A stretch of 64,000 nucleotides of DNA from NCBI RefSeq assembly GCF_002900965.1, contig NZ_PJOM01000004.1:1-64000 (forward strand). The letters are read 5' to 3'. Of this stretch, positions 27,146 to 35,708 are shown piece after piece. Position 1 is the first letter of the stretch. Every line of letters begins with the position of its first letter. The notes below the pieces were generated by a model. It saw only the letters and a program-made list of their open reading frames with translations, was not told the DNA's origin and ran no database searches. The position numbers and the translations under genes were made by a program. This DNA is from Pseudotabrizicola formosa (lineage in GTDB: Bacteria > Pseudomonadota > Alphaproteobacteria > Rhodobacterales > Rhodobacteraceae).

Positions 27146-28909
27146 TTAACGGCCGGAGCGCGGCCCGGAACCAGCCAGCACCACAGCACCGTCCGGAGCC
27201 CCGCCGGTCAGCGTCATGAACGCTTCGTGCTGCGACAGGAAAATCTGGCCCTTGAAGTGATCCATGAAATCCGACCGCATCAATGCATCCGTCACCGGAC
27301 CTTTGACCTCGGACAGGTGAAAGCCGATCCCGGCAGAGCCAAGACGGTGCGCGATGGCTTCAAGACTTTCCAGCGCGCTTGCGTCGATGGCGTTCACGGC
27401 CGGGCACATCAGGACAACATGCTGCAACTGCGGCAGACCAGCAACACGGTCATAGATCGCGTCTTCAAGGGCGCGGGCATTGGCGAAATACAGGCTTTCA
27501 TCGACCCGGATCGACAGGATGCGCGGATCGGTGATGACATCATGGCGCTCAACGTTTCTAAAATGCTCGGTCCCCGGCACCTGGCCGACAATGGCGATAT
27601 GCGGGCGCGAGGTGCGCCACAAAAACAGCGCCAGCGAAAGCGACACACCGGCCAGGATCCCCGCTTCGACCCCCACCAGCAGCACCGCGAGGATGGTCAC
27701 GGCCATCGCGGCGAAATCAGCCTTGGAATAGGCCCAGGTGCGACGGATCGCGGCGATGTCCACCAGAGACAGGACGGCCACGATGATCGTTGCGGCCAGC
27801 ACGGCCTGTGGCAGGAGTTGGAACAGGGGGGTCAGGAAAATGGTCGCCGCAAGGATACCTGCCGCGGTAAAGGCACCCGCCATCGGGGTTTCGGCACCTG
27901 CGTCGAAATTCACCACGGACCGGGCAAACCCACCCGTCACCGGATAACCACCCGACAGGGCAGAGGCGATGTTGGACGCACCAAGGGCAGTCAGTTCTTG
28001 GTTGGGCACAATGCGTTGCCGCCGTTTCGCGGCCAGAGTCTGCGCCACCGAGACCGATTCCACAAAACCGACCAGGCTGATCAGCACCGCAGGCAGCAGC
28101 AATTCCTGCCACAGGCCCGGATCAAACGATGGCAGCGCAAAGGGTGGCAAATGGCCGGGGATATTGCCAACGATCCTGACTCCCTTATCCGCCAGCCCAA
28201 AGCCGACCACCGCAAGGATGGACAAGACGATGGCGACCACAGGACCGGTCTTGGCGATTAGATCCGACGCCCGTGCCGGCACCCCGCGTGCCAGCAACAG
28301 CGGCTTCAACTGCTTGCGTGTCCAGAACAGGAACGCGGTCGCAGTGGTGCCGATGACAAAGGTATATGGGTTCAGTCCATCAAGTCCCGCGGCGATCCCG
28401 GCCAGCACGCGCAACAGGCTGTCGCCCTCCACCCTGATCCCCAAAATGTGCTGCAGCTGGCTGATCGCAATCAGAAGTCCAGACGCGGTGATGAAGCCCG
28501 AAATCACCGGATGCGACAGGAAATTGGCCAGAAACCCCAAGCGCAGCAAAGACATCGCCACAAGGACAAGCCCGGACAAGAATGCCAGCGTGATAGCCGC
28601 CGTCAGATATTCCGCGCTCCCGGGGTCCGCCACTTGCCCCACCGCCGCCGCTGTCATCAGGGACACCACCGCCACCGGCCCGACCGCGAGTGCCCGGCTG
28701 GTGCCAAAGATTGCATAGGCGATCAGAGGCAGGATCGAGGCATAAAGCCCCACCTGCGGCGGCAGGCCCGCCAGCATGGCATAGGCAAGGCTTTGCGGCA
28801 CCAGCATGATGGTCACGATCACCGCCGCGATCAGATCGCTTTGCGCGTCGGATGTCGTATAGGCTGGTGCCCACCCAAGGATGGGGAACAGAGACGAGAA
28901 ACGTTTCAA
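27146..28909 (-). CDS. SulP-family anion permease with STAS domain
   Basis: A 587-residue SulP/SLC26-type membrane protein with about a dozen helices (residues 20-420) and a C-terminal cytoplasmic STAS domain (about 450-555) containing the NAIDASALESLE loop. The SulP signature area is VPQSLAYAMLAGLPPQVGLYAS (segment). The start is a TTG at 28909 with AAAAGG seven bases upstream; the resulting KRF-LFPILGW beginning fits the family. SulP proteins move sulfate, bicarbonate or other anions. It is last in the persulfide-response operon, so handling of sulfate, sulfite or thiosulfate is plausible. Confidence 0.9.
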   Translation of the reverse strand: MKRFSSLFPILGWAPAYTTSDAQSDLIAAVIVTIMLVPQSLAYAMLAGLPPQVGLYASILPLIAYAIFGTSRALAVGPVAVVSLMTAAAVGQVADPGSAEYLTAAITLAFLSGLVLVAMSLLRLGFLANFLSHPVISGFITASGLLIAISQLQHILGIRVEGDSLLRVLAGIAAGLDGLNPYTFVIGTTATAFLFWTRKQLKPLLLARGVPARASDLIAKTGPVVAIVLSILAVVGFGLADKGVRIVGNIPGHLPPFALPSFDPGLWQELLLPAVLISLVGFVESVSVAQTLAAKRRQRIVPNQELTALGASNIASALSGGYPVTGGFARSVVNFDAGAETPMAGAFTAAGILAATIFLTPLFQLLPQAVLAATIIVAVLSLVDIAAIRRTWAYSKADFAAMAVTILAVLLVGVEAGILAGVSLSLALFLWRTSRPHIAIVGQVPGTEHFRNVERHDVITDPRILSIRVDESLYFANARALEDAIYDRVAGLPQLQHVVLMCPAVNAIDASALESLEAIAHRLGSAGIGFHLSEVKGPVTDALMRSDFMDHFKGQIFLSQHEAFMTLTGGAPDGAVVLAGSGPRSGR

Positions 28910-28968
28910 CGGCTTGGCCTTTTCAGTCGCGCGCAGAAAGCCGGGGGCGGCGGTGTGGTCCTGAAGGC

Positions 28969-29871
28969 TTAAAGCCCGTTGATCGGCACTTTGAGAAAGC
29001 GCTTGCCGCTTTCATCCGGGGGCGGAAGGTCACCCGCGCGCATGTTCACCTGCAGGGATGGGATGATCAGTTTCGGCATGGCTAGGGTCGCATCCCGCGC
29101 TTCACGGAGCTGGACGAACTCATCTTCAGTGATACCGTCCTTGATATGAATATTATGGGCCCGCTGTTCGGCCACGGTCGTCTCCCAGCGAATTTCACGG
29201 CCGTTGGGCCCGTAATCATGGCACATGAACAAGCGCGTTTCGGCGGGCAGCGACAGCACGCGCTGGATCGACCGGTACAGCGTGCGTGCGTCCCCGCCCG
29301 GGAAATCGGCACGGGCCGATCCGCCATCCGGCATGAACAACGTATCACCGACAAAAGCGGCATCGCCCGCCACATGCGTCATGCAGGCTGGCGTGTGACC
29401 GGGCGTGTGCAGGGCAAACACCGTCATGCCACCGATCTGATAGGTGTCGCCATCCTTGAACAGCCGGTCAAACTGCGACCCATCGCGTTGGAATTCGGTG
29501 CCTTCGTTGAAGATCTTGCCAAAGGTGTCCTGAACGAGGGTGATGTGTTCACCAATGCCGATCTTGCCGCCAAGCTTGCCCTGAATATAGGGGGCACCAG
29601 ACAGGTGGTCGGCATGAACATGCGTCTCGATCAGCCATTCCAGCGTCAGGCCCTGCGCGCGGATGAAGTCGATCACCGCATCGGCCGAGGCATAGGAAAT
29701 GCGGCCTGCGGCATAGTCGATGTCCATCACGGAATCGATGACGGCGCAGGCGGTGCTGGCCGGATCGCGCACCACATAGGTAACCGTGTTGGTCGGTTCA
29801 TCAAAGAAGGCCATCACCTCTGGTTTGACCGAAAGGTCAACGGCATGGGGAATCGTTGCAAAATTTGTCAT
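28969..29871 (-). CDS. blh: MBL-fold persulfide dioxygenase-like protein
   Basis: A 300-residue metallo-beta-lactamase-fold protein of the ETHE1/Blh type, which oxidises glutathione persulfide to sulfite. The metal site starts with THVHADH (His84, His86, Asp88, His89), continues with HTPGHTPAC, FVGDTLF and ends with MCHDYGP. The ATG at 29871 has GGAGG eight bases upstream; the frame extends to 29940 but overlaps the next gene. The neighbours (ArsR/BigR-type regulator, YeeE/YedE halves, DUF2892) match the bigR operon layout known from plant-associated bacteria, supporting a role in sulfide detoxification. The symbol follows that operon. Confidence 0.88.
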   Translation of the reverse strand: MTNFATIPHAVDLSVKPEVMAFFDEPTNTVTYVVRDPASTACAVIDSVMDIDYAAGRISYASADAVIDFIRAQGLTLEWLIETHVHADHLSGAPYIQGKLGGKIGIGEHITLVQDTFGKIFNEGTEFQRDGSQFDRLFKDGDTYQIGGMTVFALHTPGHTPACMTHVAGDAAFVGDTLFMPDGGSARADFPGGDARTLYRSIQRVLSLPAETRLFMCHDYGPNGREIRWETTVAEQRAHNIHIKDGITEDEFVQLREARDATLAMPKLIIPSLQVNMRAGDLPPPDESGKRFLKVPINGL

Positions 29872-29890
29872 CGGTGTGTCCTCCGGACTG

Positions 29891-30325
29891 TCAGGTGCTT
29901 CGGCGACGGGGCAAGGCTTGCAGCCAGCGTGCAATGACAATACCGCCAGCCATCGAGATCAGGAACAGGGCGGTCGGCCAGGGCGCAAAGCCCAAGGCCG
30001 GAATGGCACCCCCGGGACAAAAGCCCGCAATGCCCCAGCCCAGGCCGAACACGGCAGAACCGCCGATCAGTTTGGCATCGATCACTCGTGCCATCGGCAG
30101 ATGGAATGTCGTGTCGAACAGCGGCGCTTTGCGCTGGCCAAAGATGACGCGATAACCAATGGCCGTGGTGATCAATGCGCCACCCATCACAAAGGCAAGG
30201 CTTGGGTCCCATGTACCGAGGGGATCAAAGAAGTTCAGAACCTTGGCCGGGTTGCCCATGCCCGAGATGGCGATACCAAGCCCAAAGATCAGGCCCGCGA
30301 CAAGGGCAGACAGGATATGTTTCAT
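29891..30325 (-). CDS. YeeE/YedE-like half-protein (DUF6691), PmpB-like
   Basis: A 144-residue membrane protein with four hydrophobic helices. It carries the GLGIAISGMGNPAKVLNFFD and GWGIAGFCPGGAIPALG motifs (segments) typical of the second half of YeeE/YedE sulfur transporters. The Cys in GFCPGGA is the conserved residue thought to handle sulfur. It starts five bases after the other half (30331-30756), and the two probably assemble into one channel. Operon context: persulfide response. Confidence 0.88.
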   Translation of the reverse strand: MKHILSALVAGLIFGLGIAISGMGNPAKVLNFFDPLGTWDPSLAFVMGGALITTAIGYRVIFGQRKAPLFDTTFHLPMARVIDAKLIGGSAVFGLGWGIAGFCPGGAIPALGFAPWPTALFLISMAGGIVIARWLQALPRRRST

Positions 30326-30330
30326 CTGCG

Positions 30331-30756
30331 TTACCCTCCAAAGCCATGTCGGATCAGCGTGACGGTGGCAAAGGTCGTGGCCATGAAGGTCAGCGTTGCC
30401 ACCAGCGACCGGGGTGACAGCCGGGCCAGACCGCAGACGCCATGACCCGAGGTGCAGCCCGAAGCGAATGTAACGCCAATCCCCACGATCACCCCTCCCA
30501 AGGCCAGCAGCGCCCCATTGGTCGGTGAGACGAAGTCAAATTCTGCGCCAAATCGCGTCGCAAGAAACGGTGCGACCACCGCACCGGCCAGAAACGCCAG
30601 CCGCCAAGGACTGTCGGGGTTTCGGGGGTCCAGCACGCCACTCAACATGCCGGTCATGCCCGCGATGCGCCCGTTGAAGACCATCAGAACAACGGCCCCA
30701 AGGCCGATCAGGATGCCGCCAAAGAGGGAGGCCCAGGGGGTAAAGTCAGTGATCAT
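30331..30756 (-). CDS. YeeE/YedE-like half-protein, PmpA-like
   Basis: A 141-residue membrane protein with about four helices and the conserved GFTFASGCTSGHGVCGLARLS-type motif (here GCTSGHGVCGLARLSPRS), containing two Cys residues. It pairs with the DUF6691 half directly downstream. YeeE/YedE proteins carry thiosulfate or related sulfur species across the inner membrane. The direction and substrate here are not shown by sequence. Confidence 0.88.
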   Translation of the reverse strand: MITDFTPWASLFGGILIGLGAVVLMVFNGRIAGMTGMLSGVLDPRNPDSPWRLAFLAGAVVAPFLATRFGAEFDFVSPTNGALLALGGVIVGIGVTFASGCTSGHGVCGLARLSPRSLVATLTFMATTFATVTLIRHGFGG

Positions 30757-30837
30757 CGTATGGCAAGCTCCGGCATGAAAGGGGGATCAGATGCTTTGTC
30801 ACAGGCGCCGCACCACCCGTCGGTCGGGACGTTCGGG

Positions 30838-30861
30838 CCTTCAGCGCCGTGGCGCTGAAGG
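30838..30861. terminator. Strong hairpin between DUF2892 and YeeE/YedE genes
   Basis: CCTTCAGCGC (30838-30847) and GCGCTGAAGG (30852-30861) are exactly complementary around CGTG. It lies six bases past the DUF2892 stop. No T run follows on the minus strand, so it may act as a partial terminator or an mRNA-stabilising stem separating the small first gene from the rest of the operon. Confidence 0.55.
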
Positions 30862-30867
30862 AATGGC

Positions 30868-31092
30868 TTATTTCTTTGTCATCGGGCAAGTATTGATGCC
30901 AAACAGGGTATAGGCAGGGCAGAAGCGAAAGAGGGCGGTTCCGATCATCACGACGCCGACAGCCGCCAAAGCAAATTTCCATGCGCCCCAGGCAGCAAGC
31001 AGATCTGCAGACACGGGGAGAAAAGGCGCAGCCAGCAGAACCGCACCCAGAACACCGCGCAGCAGCCGATCAAGAGGTCCAACGTTTGTCAT
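30868..31092 (-). CDS. DUF2892 small membrane protein
   Basis: A 74-residue protein with two hydrophobic helices and the family ending FRFCPAYTLFGINTC. DUF2892 (YgaP membrane part) proteins often sit next to rhodanese or persulfide genes. It is the first gene of the minus-strand operon, divergent from the ArsR-type regulator with a 53-base gap containing two dyads. The two Cys residues near the end could take part in sulfur chemistry; that is inference. Confidence 0.85.
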   Translation of the reverse strand: MTNVGPLDRLLRGVLGAVLLAAPFLPVSADLLAAWGAWKFALAAVGVVMIGTALFRFCPAYTLFGINTCPMTKK

Positions 31093-31110
31093 TCCGCATT
31101 CCTTGTTTAC

Positions 31111-31139
31111 AAGCGATGTTGCTTATTACTTTCGAAAGT
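31111..31139. promoter_or_regulatory. BigR-type operator region
   Basis: A 12-bp perfect palindrome ACTTTCGAAAGT (31128-31139) sits six bases before the ArsR-type gene. Beside it is a second dyad, AAGC-N6-GCTT (31111-31124). Both lie in the 53-base divergent gap, so repressor binding here would shut off both directions. Confidence 0.6.
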
Positions 31140-31145
31140 GCTTAA

Positions 31146-31478
31146 ATGTCAAGTATGAAAACCGATATCACTCTTGAAGACATGACAGCCCTGGAAACCA
31201 AGGCTGAAGAAGTGTCTGAAACCCTGGCGGCCATGGCCAACCCCAAGCGGTTGCTGGTGCTGTGTTCGCTTTTGGCCGGTGAAAAATCGGCTGGCGATCT
31301 GGCCGCGATCGTCCAGCTGACACCCGCCGCCTTGTCGCAACATCTTGGCAAGATGCGGGCCTTGCGCCTTGTGGTGACGCGCCGCGACGGACAGACCATC
31401 TATTACAGCCTTGCCAGCGCCAAGGTCCGCGCCCTGCTGGAAACCCTCTACCGCGTATATTGCGCCACAGATGACTAA
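31146..31478 (+). CDS. bigR: ArsR-family regulator, BigR/SqrR-like persulfide sensor
   Basis: A 110-residue winged-helix repressor. AMANPKRLLVLCSLLAGEKS, LTPAALSQHLGKMRALRLV and RRDGQTIYYSL (segments) are typical of the BigR/SqrR/YgaV group. The two Cys that sense persulfide by forming a disulfide or tetrasulfide link are both present, in LVLCSLL and near the end in VYCATDD. ATGs at 31146 and 31155 are both possible starts. It is divergent from the persulfide operon it should control. Confidence 0.88.
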   Translation: MSSMKTDITLEDMTALETKAEEVSETLAAMANPKRLLVLCSLLAGEKSAGDLAAIVQLTPAALSQHLGKMRALRLVVTRRDGQTIYYSLASAKVRALLETLYRVYCATDD

Positions 31479-31913
31479 ATCGGGCAAGATTTTTACGTCC
31501 GCCCTCTGCCAACAGGGCAGCGCCACCGAGGCTTGCGTGCGGGCCACTGCCTGTCTTGTCTCTCCAAGCGCCGCAGCGGTCGCGATCATCGCACGCCTTC
31601 AATCTTTGCCTGTTTCGGCAAACATGCAAAGGTAAAACGGGCGAGAGGCGACCGTTTGACGGCCTTCACAGCACATTCCCTGCGATGCAGCCCCATCCTC
31701 CGGTTGAACTTTCGCTCCAAACCGGCGAAAACGCGCCTATGTGCCGCCCTTGGGCAACACAACTTTCGCACGGACGCATTAGCAGGGGAACAGCGGCGCG
31801 TCCAAACCTGGCCTGTGGTCGCAGGCCGATCCATCCGGGACGACCCGCCGTCATCTGCTGACGGGCAAACCAAGCGTAAACCGCGCCGGGTCTGACACCA
31901 AAAGAGGGACATC
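31479..31913. other. Gene-free stretch upstream of the BCCT gene
   Basis: Open frames exist on both strands (for example 31533-31895) but none has a ribosome site or family-like sequence. I see no clear terminator, repeat or riboswitch. It presumably holds the BCCT promoter. Confidence 0.4.
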
Positions 31914-33581
31914 ATGACCGACACCCCAAACGCGCTTCAGCGCGACGACGAACCGATCAGCGACATCGAGGCAATCCCCGAACCCGAGGGTGAGACCGAG
32001 ATCATCACCACCGACTATTCCATCGGGCAGGACAATGTGGCGCCAAGCTACATCCTGCAGTTCGACTTTCACCAGAAGGTCTTCAGCATTTCTGCGCTTG
32101 GGATCGTGGCTTTCACCATTCTGACTCTGGCGTTCCAGAACCAGATCGAGCCGGTGTTCACCGGCATGCGCGACTGGCTGACCGGAAATCTGGGCTGGTT
32201 CTTCCTGATCGCAGGCAACATCTTTGTGCTGCTGTGCCTGTTCCTGATCGTCTCACCGCTGGGCAAGATCCGCCTCGGCGGGCCAGAGGCCACGCCTGAC
32301 TATGGCTATATCGGCTGGTTTTCGATGCTGTTTGCCGCCGGCATGGGAATCGGGCTGATGTTTTATGGCGTGTCAGAACCTTTGTCGCATTACACTGCGG
32401 CCTTGGGCGGCGTGACCGTGGATGAAACCGGTGCCCGCACCGATTGGGCACCGCTCGGGGGGGCGGCAGGCGACACGGCAGAGGCCGCGCGTCTGGGCAT
32501 GGCGGCCACGATCTTTCATTGGGGCCTTCACCCTTGGGCAATCTACGCGGTCGTGGCGCTGGCCTTGGCGCTGTTCTCTTACAACAAGGGCTTGCCTCTG
32601 ACCCTGCGTTCCACCTTCTATCCGATCTTCGGGGAAAGAATCTGGGGCTGGCCGGGCCATATCATCGACATTCTGGCCATCTTTGCCACGATCTTCGGAC
32701 TTGCCACCTCGCTCGGCATCGGCGCGCAACAGGCGGCGGCGGGGCTGGACTACCTGTTCGGCTTTGGCCAGTCGGATTCGAGGCTGATTATGCTGATCGT
32801 GTTCATCACCATTCTGGCGATTGTCTCGGTGGTGCGGGGGCTGGAAGGCGGGGTGAAGATCCTGTCGCAGCTCAACATGTTTCTGGCCCTGGCGCTGCTG
32901 ATCTTTGTCGTGGCCCTTGGGCCCACGGCCAGCATCTTTACCGGATTTTTTACCAACCTTGTGGCCTATGGTGAATATCTGCCGGCACTGGCCAATCCGT
33001 TCGGCCGGGACGACGCCAACTTTGCCGCAGGCTGGACGGCGTTCTACTGGGCATGGTGGATCAGCTGGTCACCCTTTGTCGGCATGTTCATCGCCCGCGT
33101 CTCGCGCGGCAGAACGGTGCGGGAGTTTCTGATTGCCGTGCTGATCGTGCCAAGCCTGTTCTCGGTGCTGTGGATGACAGCGATGGGTGGCAGCGCAATC
33201 TCTCAGGTTGTCAACGACGGCTTTACCGGAGTTCAGACGGCGGCACTTGAACTGCAGCTGTTTGAAATGCTCAGCCAATTGCCGCTGGCGGCGATCAGTT
33301 CTCTGATCGGCATCGTGCTGGTCGTTGTGTTCTTCGTCACCTCGTCCGACTCCGGCTCTTTGGTGATCGACACCATCGCAGCAGGGGGCAAGACCAATGC
33401 GCCAGTCGTGCAACGGGTGTTCTGGGCCACTTTCGAAGGGCTGGTGGCGATTGCGCTCTTGCTGGGCGGTGGTCTGGCGGCCTTGCAGGCCATGGCGGTT
33501 TCAACCGGGCTGCCCTTTACTCTGGTGTTGCTGGCAGCCTGCTATTCCATCTTGCGCGGCCTGATGAACGAACCGCGCTGA
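31914..33581 (+). CDS. BCCT-family transporter
   Basis: A 555-residue carrier of the betaine/choline/carnitine family with twelve expected helices after an acidic cytoplasmic N-terminus of about 50 residues. The family core is visible: GWFSMLFAAGMGIGLMFYGVSEP, HWGLHPWAIYA, and FYWAWWISWSPFVGMFIARVSRGRT (segments), with the Trp-rich helix that binds quaternary ammonium groups. AGAGGG precedes the ATG at 31914. Likely substrates in a marine relative are glycine betaine, choline or DMSP; none is provable here. A terminator follows the stop. Confidence 0.93.
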   Translation: MTDTPNALQRDDEPISDIEAIPEPEGETEIITTDYSIGQDNVAPSYILQFDFHQKVFSISALGIVAFTILTLAFQNQIEPVFTGMRDWLTGNLGWFFLIAGNIFVLLCLFLIVSPLGKIRLGGPEATPDYGYIGWFSMLFAAGMGIGLMFYGVSEPLSHYTAALGGVTVDETGARTDWAPLGGAAGDTAEAARLGMAATIFHWGLHPWAIYAVVALALALFSYNKGLPLTLRSTFYPIFGERIWGWPGHIIDILAIFATIFGLATSLGIGAQQAAAGLDYLFGFGQSDSRLIMLIVFITILAIVSVVRGLEGGVKILSQLNMFLALALLIFVVALGPTASIFTGFFTNLVAYGEYLPALANPFGRDDANFAAGWTAFYWAWWISWSPFVGMFIARVSRGRTVREFLIAVLIVPSLFSVLWMTAMGGSAISQVVNDGFTGVQTAALELQLFEMLSQLPLAAISSLIGIVLVVVFFVTSSDSGSLVIDTIAAGGKTNAPVVQRVFWATFEGLVAIALLLGGGLAALQAMAVSTGLPFTLVLLAACYSILRGLMNEPR

Positions 33582-33586
33582 GCATT

Positions 33587-33610
33587 CGGGCAGCCCCAAG
33601 GGGCTGCCCG
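33587..33610 (+). terminator. Hairpin terminator of the BCCT gene
   Basis: CGGGCAGCCCC (33587-33597) and GGGGCTGCCCG (33600-33610) are exact complements, forming a ten- or eleven-bp stem that begins five bases after the BCCT stop. No long T run follows. Confidence 0.65.
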
Positions 33611-33687
33611 TCACTTGCGATGGGAAAGCCCGACATGGCGGGCAATGGTGCTGACGGTGAACACCTGCCGCGGGCGGTTTGCACGGG

Positions 33688-33803
33688 AATCAAACCGGCA
33701 TTTCTGCAGCCGCTGTCGCAAGCCCCTGACAAACCGCCAAATTTCAATGAGCCTTCTGGTGATCCCGACAGGACTTGAACCTGTAACCTGCCCCTTAGGA
33801 GGG
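33688..33803. repeat. Left attachment-site repeat with displaced tRNA-Arg 3' half
   Basis: A 116-base stretch that aligns without gaps to 46878-46993, with roughly five of six bases identical. The last 27 bases (33777-33803, beginning GAACCTGTAACC) are exact and match the tRNA-Arg(CCT) gene from T arm to anticodon loop. The tRNA-like part outside this core has three changes, as expected for a displaced, non-functional 3' half. This is the end of the element beside the integrase gene. Confidence 0.85.
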
Positions 33804-33805
33804 AT

Positions 33806-34912
33806 TCATTCATTTTCCTGATCCTTCTTTGTTTTCTTATGCTTGAGCGGTCGAGGTTCGGTCGGTTGTACATAGTTTGTACGAAACCGCGCCCTGACAT
33901 CGGCCTCGTCCGTCTCGGCGTGGGCATAGATGCGCATGGGCAGATTGGGGTCTGACCAGCGCCCGGCCTTGGCCGCCGTGACCGGATCGACGCCTTGTCG
34001 CACTACCAGTTCGGTGAAAAACCCGTGCCGCCCGGCGGGGTGTGCCGACAGGTAAGGGATGCCCGCGCGCTTGCATATCGTCTTCCAGCGGTTGTTGTAG
34101 CCGGTCGGGCTGCCATAGCCAAAGACGCGTGGCGACAACAGTTGCCCCGTCTTTAGGTTCTTGGGCCGCTTCGGCTTCAACACCACCAGCTCGGCCATCA
34201 TCTGCGGCGAAACGGTGATCCAGCCCTCCGGGTGGCCTTTCTGCGCCTTGATGCACACCTCGCAGGTGGCAGGCCGCAGATCATCCGGTTCGATGGACAC
34301 CGCCTGATCGATCCGCGCCGCTGTCTCGAACATGAAACGCACCATGGCGGCGTTGTAGGGGTCGGCGGCGGCACAGAAGGCTTCGATCCAGTCGCGCGTC
34401 GCAGGGATGCGCTCGATCCGGCTGGGCTTGCGCCGCCGCTGGTCCTGCGCGATGCGCTCAAACTTGTCGTAACGCTTCACGCGCAGTAACGGCGTGCCCT
34501 TGTGCTCATGCGCGTTGTTGATGACTGCCCGCGCGGGCGTCACGATCTCGCGCCACCAGGTATCGGTGCAGGCGTTCGGCTTGAGCTTGCGACCGAGGCA
34601 TTTCAGCAGCGCGCCCGTTATCGCGCCCAGCGGCATATCCCCGATCTCGTCGAGGATCGGCAGAAGCTGCTTCGCCGTCTTGGCGGAGGGGTGATAGAAA
34701 TCGACTGCATCGGCAAAGCGCAGACTGTGCTCTTCCCCGATCAGGTACTTGCGGACCTGAAGCTGGGTTTCGTCGTTTATCCAGTCCCGCGCGCCAGCTT
34801 CAGTAGTCGCTCGCGTGCTTTGGCGGTATGGACCGGCGATCGGTCGGCCATTGTATTCGACCCAGCCCTTGACCCAGAAGACGGAGCCACGCTTGTAGAT
34901 TTCGAGCGGCAT
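33806..34912 (-). CDS. int: Tyrosine recombinase (integrase)
   Basis: A 368-residue site-specific recombinase that should insert and excise the element at tRNA-Arg. The catalytic residues are visible: Arg200 (FETAARIDQAVS), a Lys near 225 (IKAQKGH), the H-P-A-G-R-H-G variant of the H-x-x-R box (Arg295, His296), Trp319 (GRWSDPN) and the nucleophile Tyr329 (RIYAHAE). The N-terminal part carries the arm- and core-binding domains. Its stop lies two bases from the attachment core. The ATG at 34912 lies inside the 3' end of the excisionase-like gene. Confidence 0.93.
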   Translation of the reverse strand: MPLEIYKRGSVFWVKGWVEYNGRPIAGPYRQSTRATTEAGARDWINDETQLQVRKYLIGEEHSLRFADAVDFYHPSAKTAKQLLPILDEIGDMPLGAITGALLKCLGRKLKPNACTDTWWREIVTPARAVINNAHEHKGTPLLRVKRYDKFERIAQDQRRRKPSRIERIPATRDWIEAFCAAADPYNAAMVRFMFETAARIDQAVSIEPDDLRPATCEVCIKAQKGHPEGWITVSPQMMAELVVLKPKRPKNLKTGQLLSPRVFGYGSPTGYNNRWKTICKRAGIPYLSAHPAGRHGFFTELVVRQGVDPVTAAKAGRWSDPNLPMRIYAHAETDEADVRARFRTNYVQPTEPRPLKHKKTKKDQENE

Positions 34913-35145
34913 GCCTGTCCTTCCTCGAAGATGGTGTCAATTTGCGCGGGGGTGATCAGCATGGTCCGTCCCAGCCGGAAGAACGCGCCGGTGTCGTTGG
35001 CCTTTTCGCGTAGCGTCCGCTCAGAAATCTCGATCCCGTGGTCGGCCATGATCTCGACCCATTGGGCCGGGGTCTTGCCGATGGTGAGGATCTGGGAGCT
35101 TTCAATTATCTCAATCTCCGCCACTTGGATCGTCCTTTCTTGCAT
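34777..35145 (-). CDS. Excisionase-like small DNA-binding protein
   Basis: A 122-residue protein whose middle part (ISERTLREKANDTGAFFRLGRTMLITPAQIDTIFE, read in pieces) looks like an AlpA/Xis winged helix that bends DNA for excision. I start at the ATG at 35145; the frame is open to 35169. The last 45 residues overlap the integrase gene by 136 bases in another frame and are Ser/Arg-rich and probably unstructured. Such a long overlap is unusual and ties translation of the two genes together. It is divergent from the repressor gene. Confidence 0.65.
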   Translation of the reverse strand: MQERTIQVAEIEIIESSQILTIGKTPAQWVEIMADHGIEISERTLREKANDTGAFFRLGRTMLITPAQIDTIFEEGQACRSKSTSVAPSSGSRAGSNTMADRSPVHTAKARERLLKLARGTG

Positions 35146-35187
35146 GTGTCCACGACTACGCCTACGCATAGAATCGCTTGTTCAGCA

Positions 35188-35242
35188 CCATCTGACGTGT
35201 TCAGATGGGATCAAACGTATATTGTCGTCATTTTGTGCGACA
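35188..35242. promoter_or_regulatory. Lysogeny-type control region with two operators
   Basis: Between the divergent excisionase and repressor genes are two dyads. One is the perfect CCATCTGA-N5-TCAGATGG (35188-35208); the other is TGTCG-N10-CGACA (35223-35242), 39 bases before the repressor ATG. A TATATT (35218-35223) lies between them as a -10 candidate. The XRE repressor is the likely binder. Confidence 0.6.
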
Positions 35243-35281
35243 TTCGCCCAAATGGTAATGCACGTCAATCGGAAAACGCAC

Positions 35282-35704
35282 ATGACGCGAGAGCCATCAG
35301 ATCTGTTCGCCGAGATGGGCCCGCGCCTTGCGATCACTCGCAACGACATTGGCCTGTCGCAAGCGGCCATGGCGGAAGCGCTGGGCGTGTCCCCTCGGGC
35401 CTATCACAGCTACGAAAAAGGCAAGCGCGGTATACCAGTCGAGGCCTTGGTCGCGATGATCGAACGGTTCGACCTAGACGTGCGCTGGTTGTTGATCGGA
35501 GCAAAATCGGTACGGGCAAACCATGATTTTGAGGCGCTGAAGAACATCGAAAACTCACTGGACAGGCATCTGATGGCGGAAGGCATCAAGATCAAAAGCG
35601 AGAAGCGGGGGGCGATCATCGCCCGCTGGTATCAATCGCATATCGAAGGGCGCGAGGTCGTCGACGACGATGTGCACACTTGGATCGAACTGGTAAGGGA
35701 CTAG
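35282..35704 (+). CDS. XRE-family repressor of the element
   Basis: A 140-residue protein with an N-terminal lambda-Cro-type HTH (ITRNDIGLSQAAMAEALGVSPRAYHSYEKGKRGIP in segments, roughly residues 15-50) and a C-terminal helical part that may dimerise. I choose the ATG at 35282 with CGGAAA upstream; ATGs at 35252 and 35258 are in frame. Facing away from the excision genes with operators between, it fits the role of maintenance repressor. Confidence 0.82.
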   Translation: MTREPSDLFAEMGPRLAITRNDIGLSQAAMAEALGVSPRAYHSYEKGKRGIPVEALVAMIERFDLDVRWLLIGAKSVRANHDFEALKNIENSLDRHLMAEGIKIKSEKRGAIIARWYQSHIEGREVVDDDVHTWIELVRD

Positions 35705-35708
35705 ACTG

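Noticed and set aside
31533-31895. 120-codon open frame between the ArsR and BCCT genes
   Set aside because: Basic, Cys-rich composition typical of a chance frame; no ribosome site or family.
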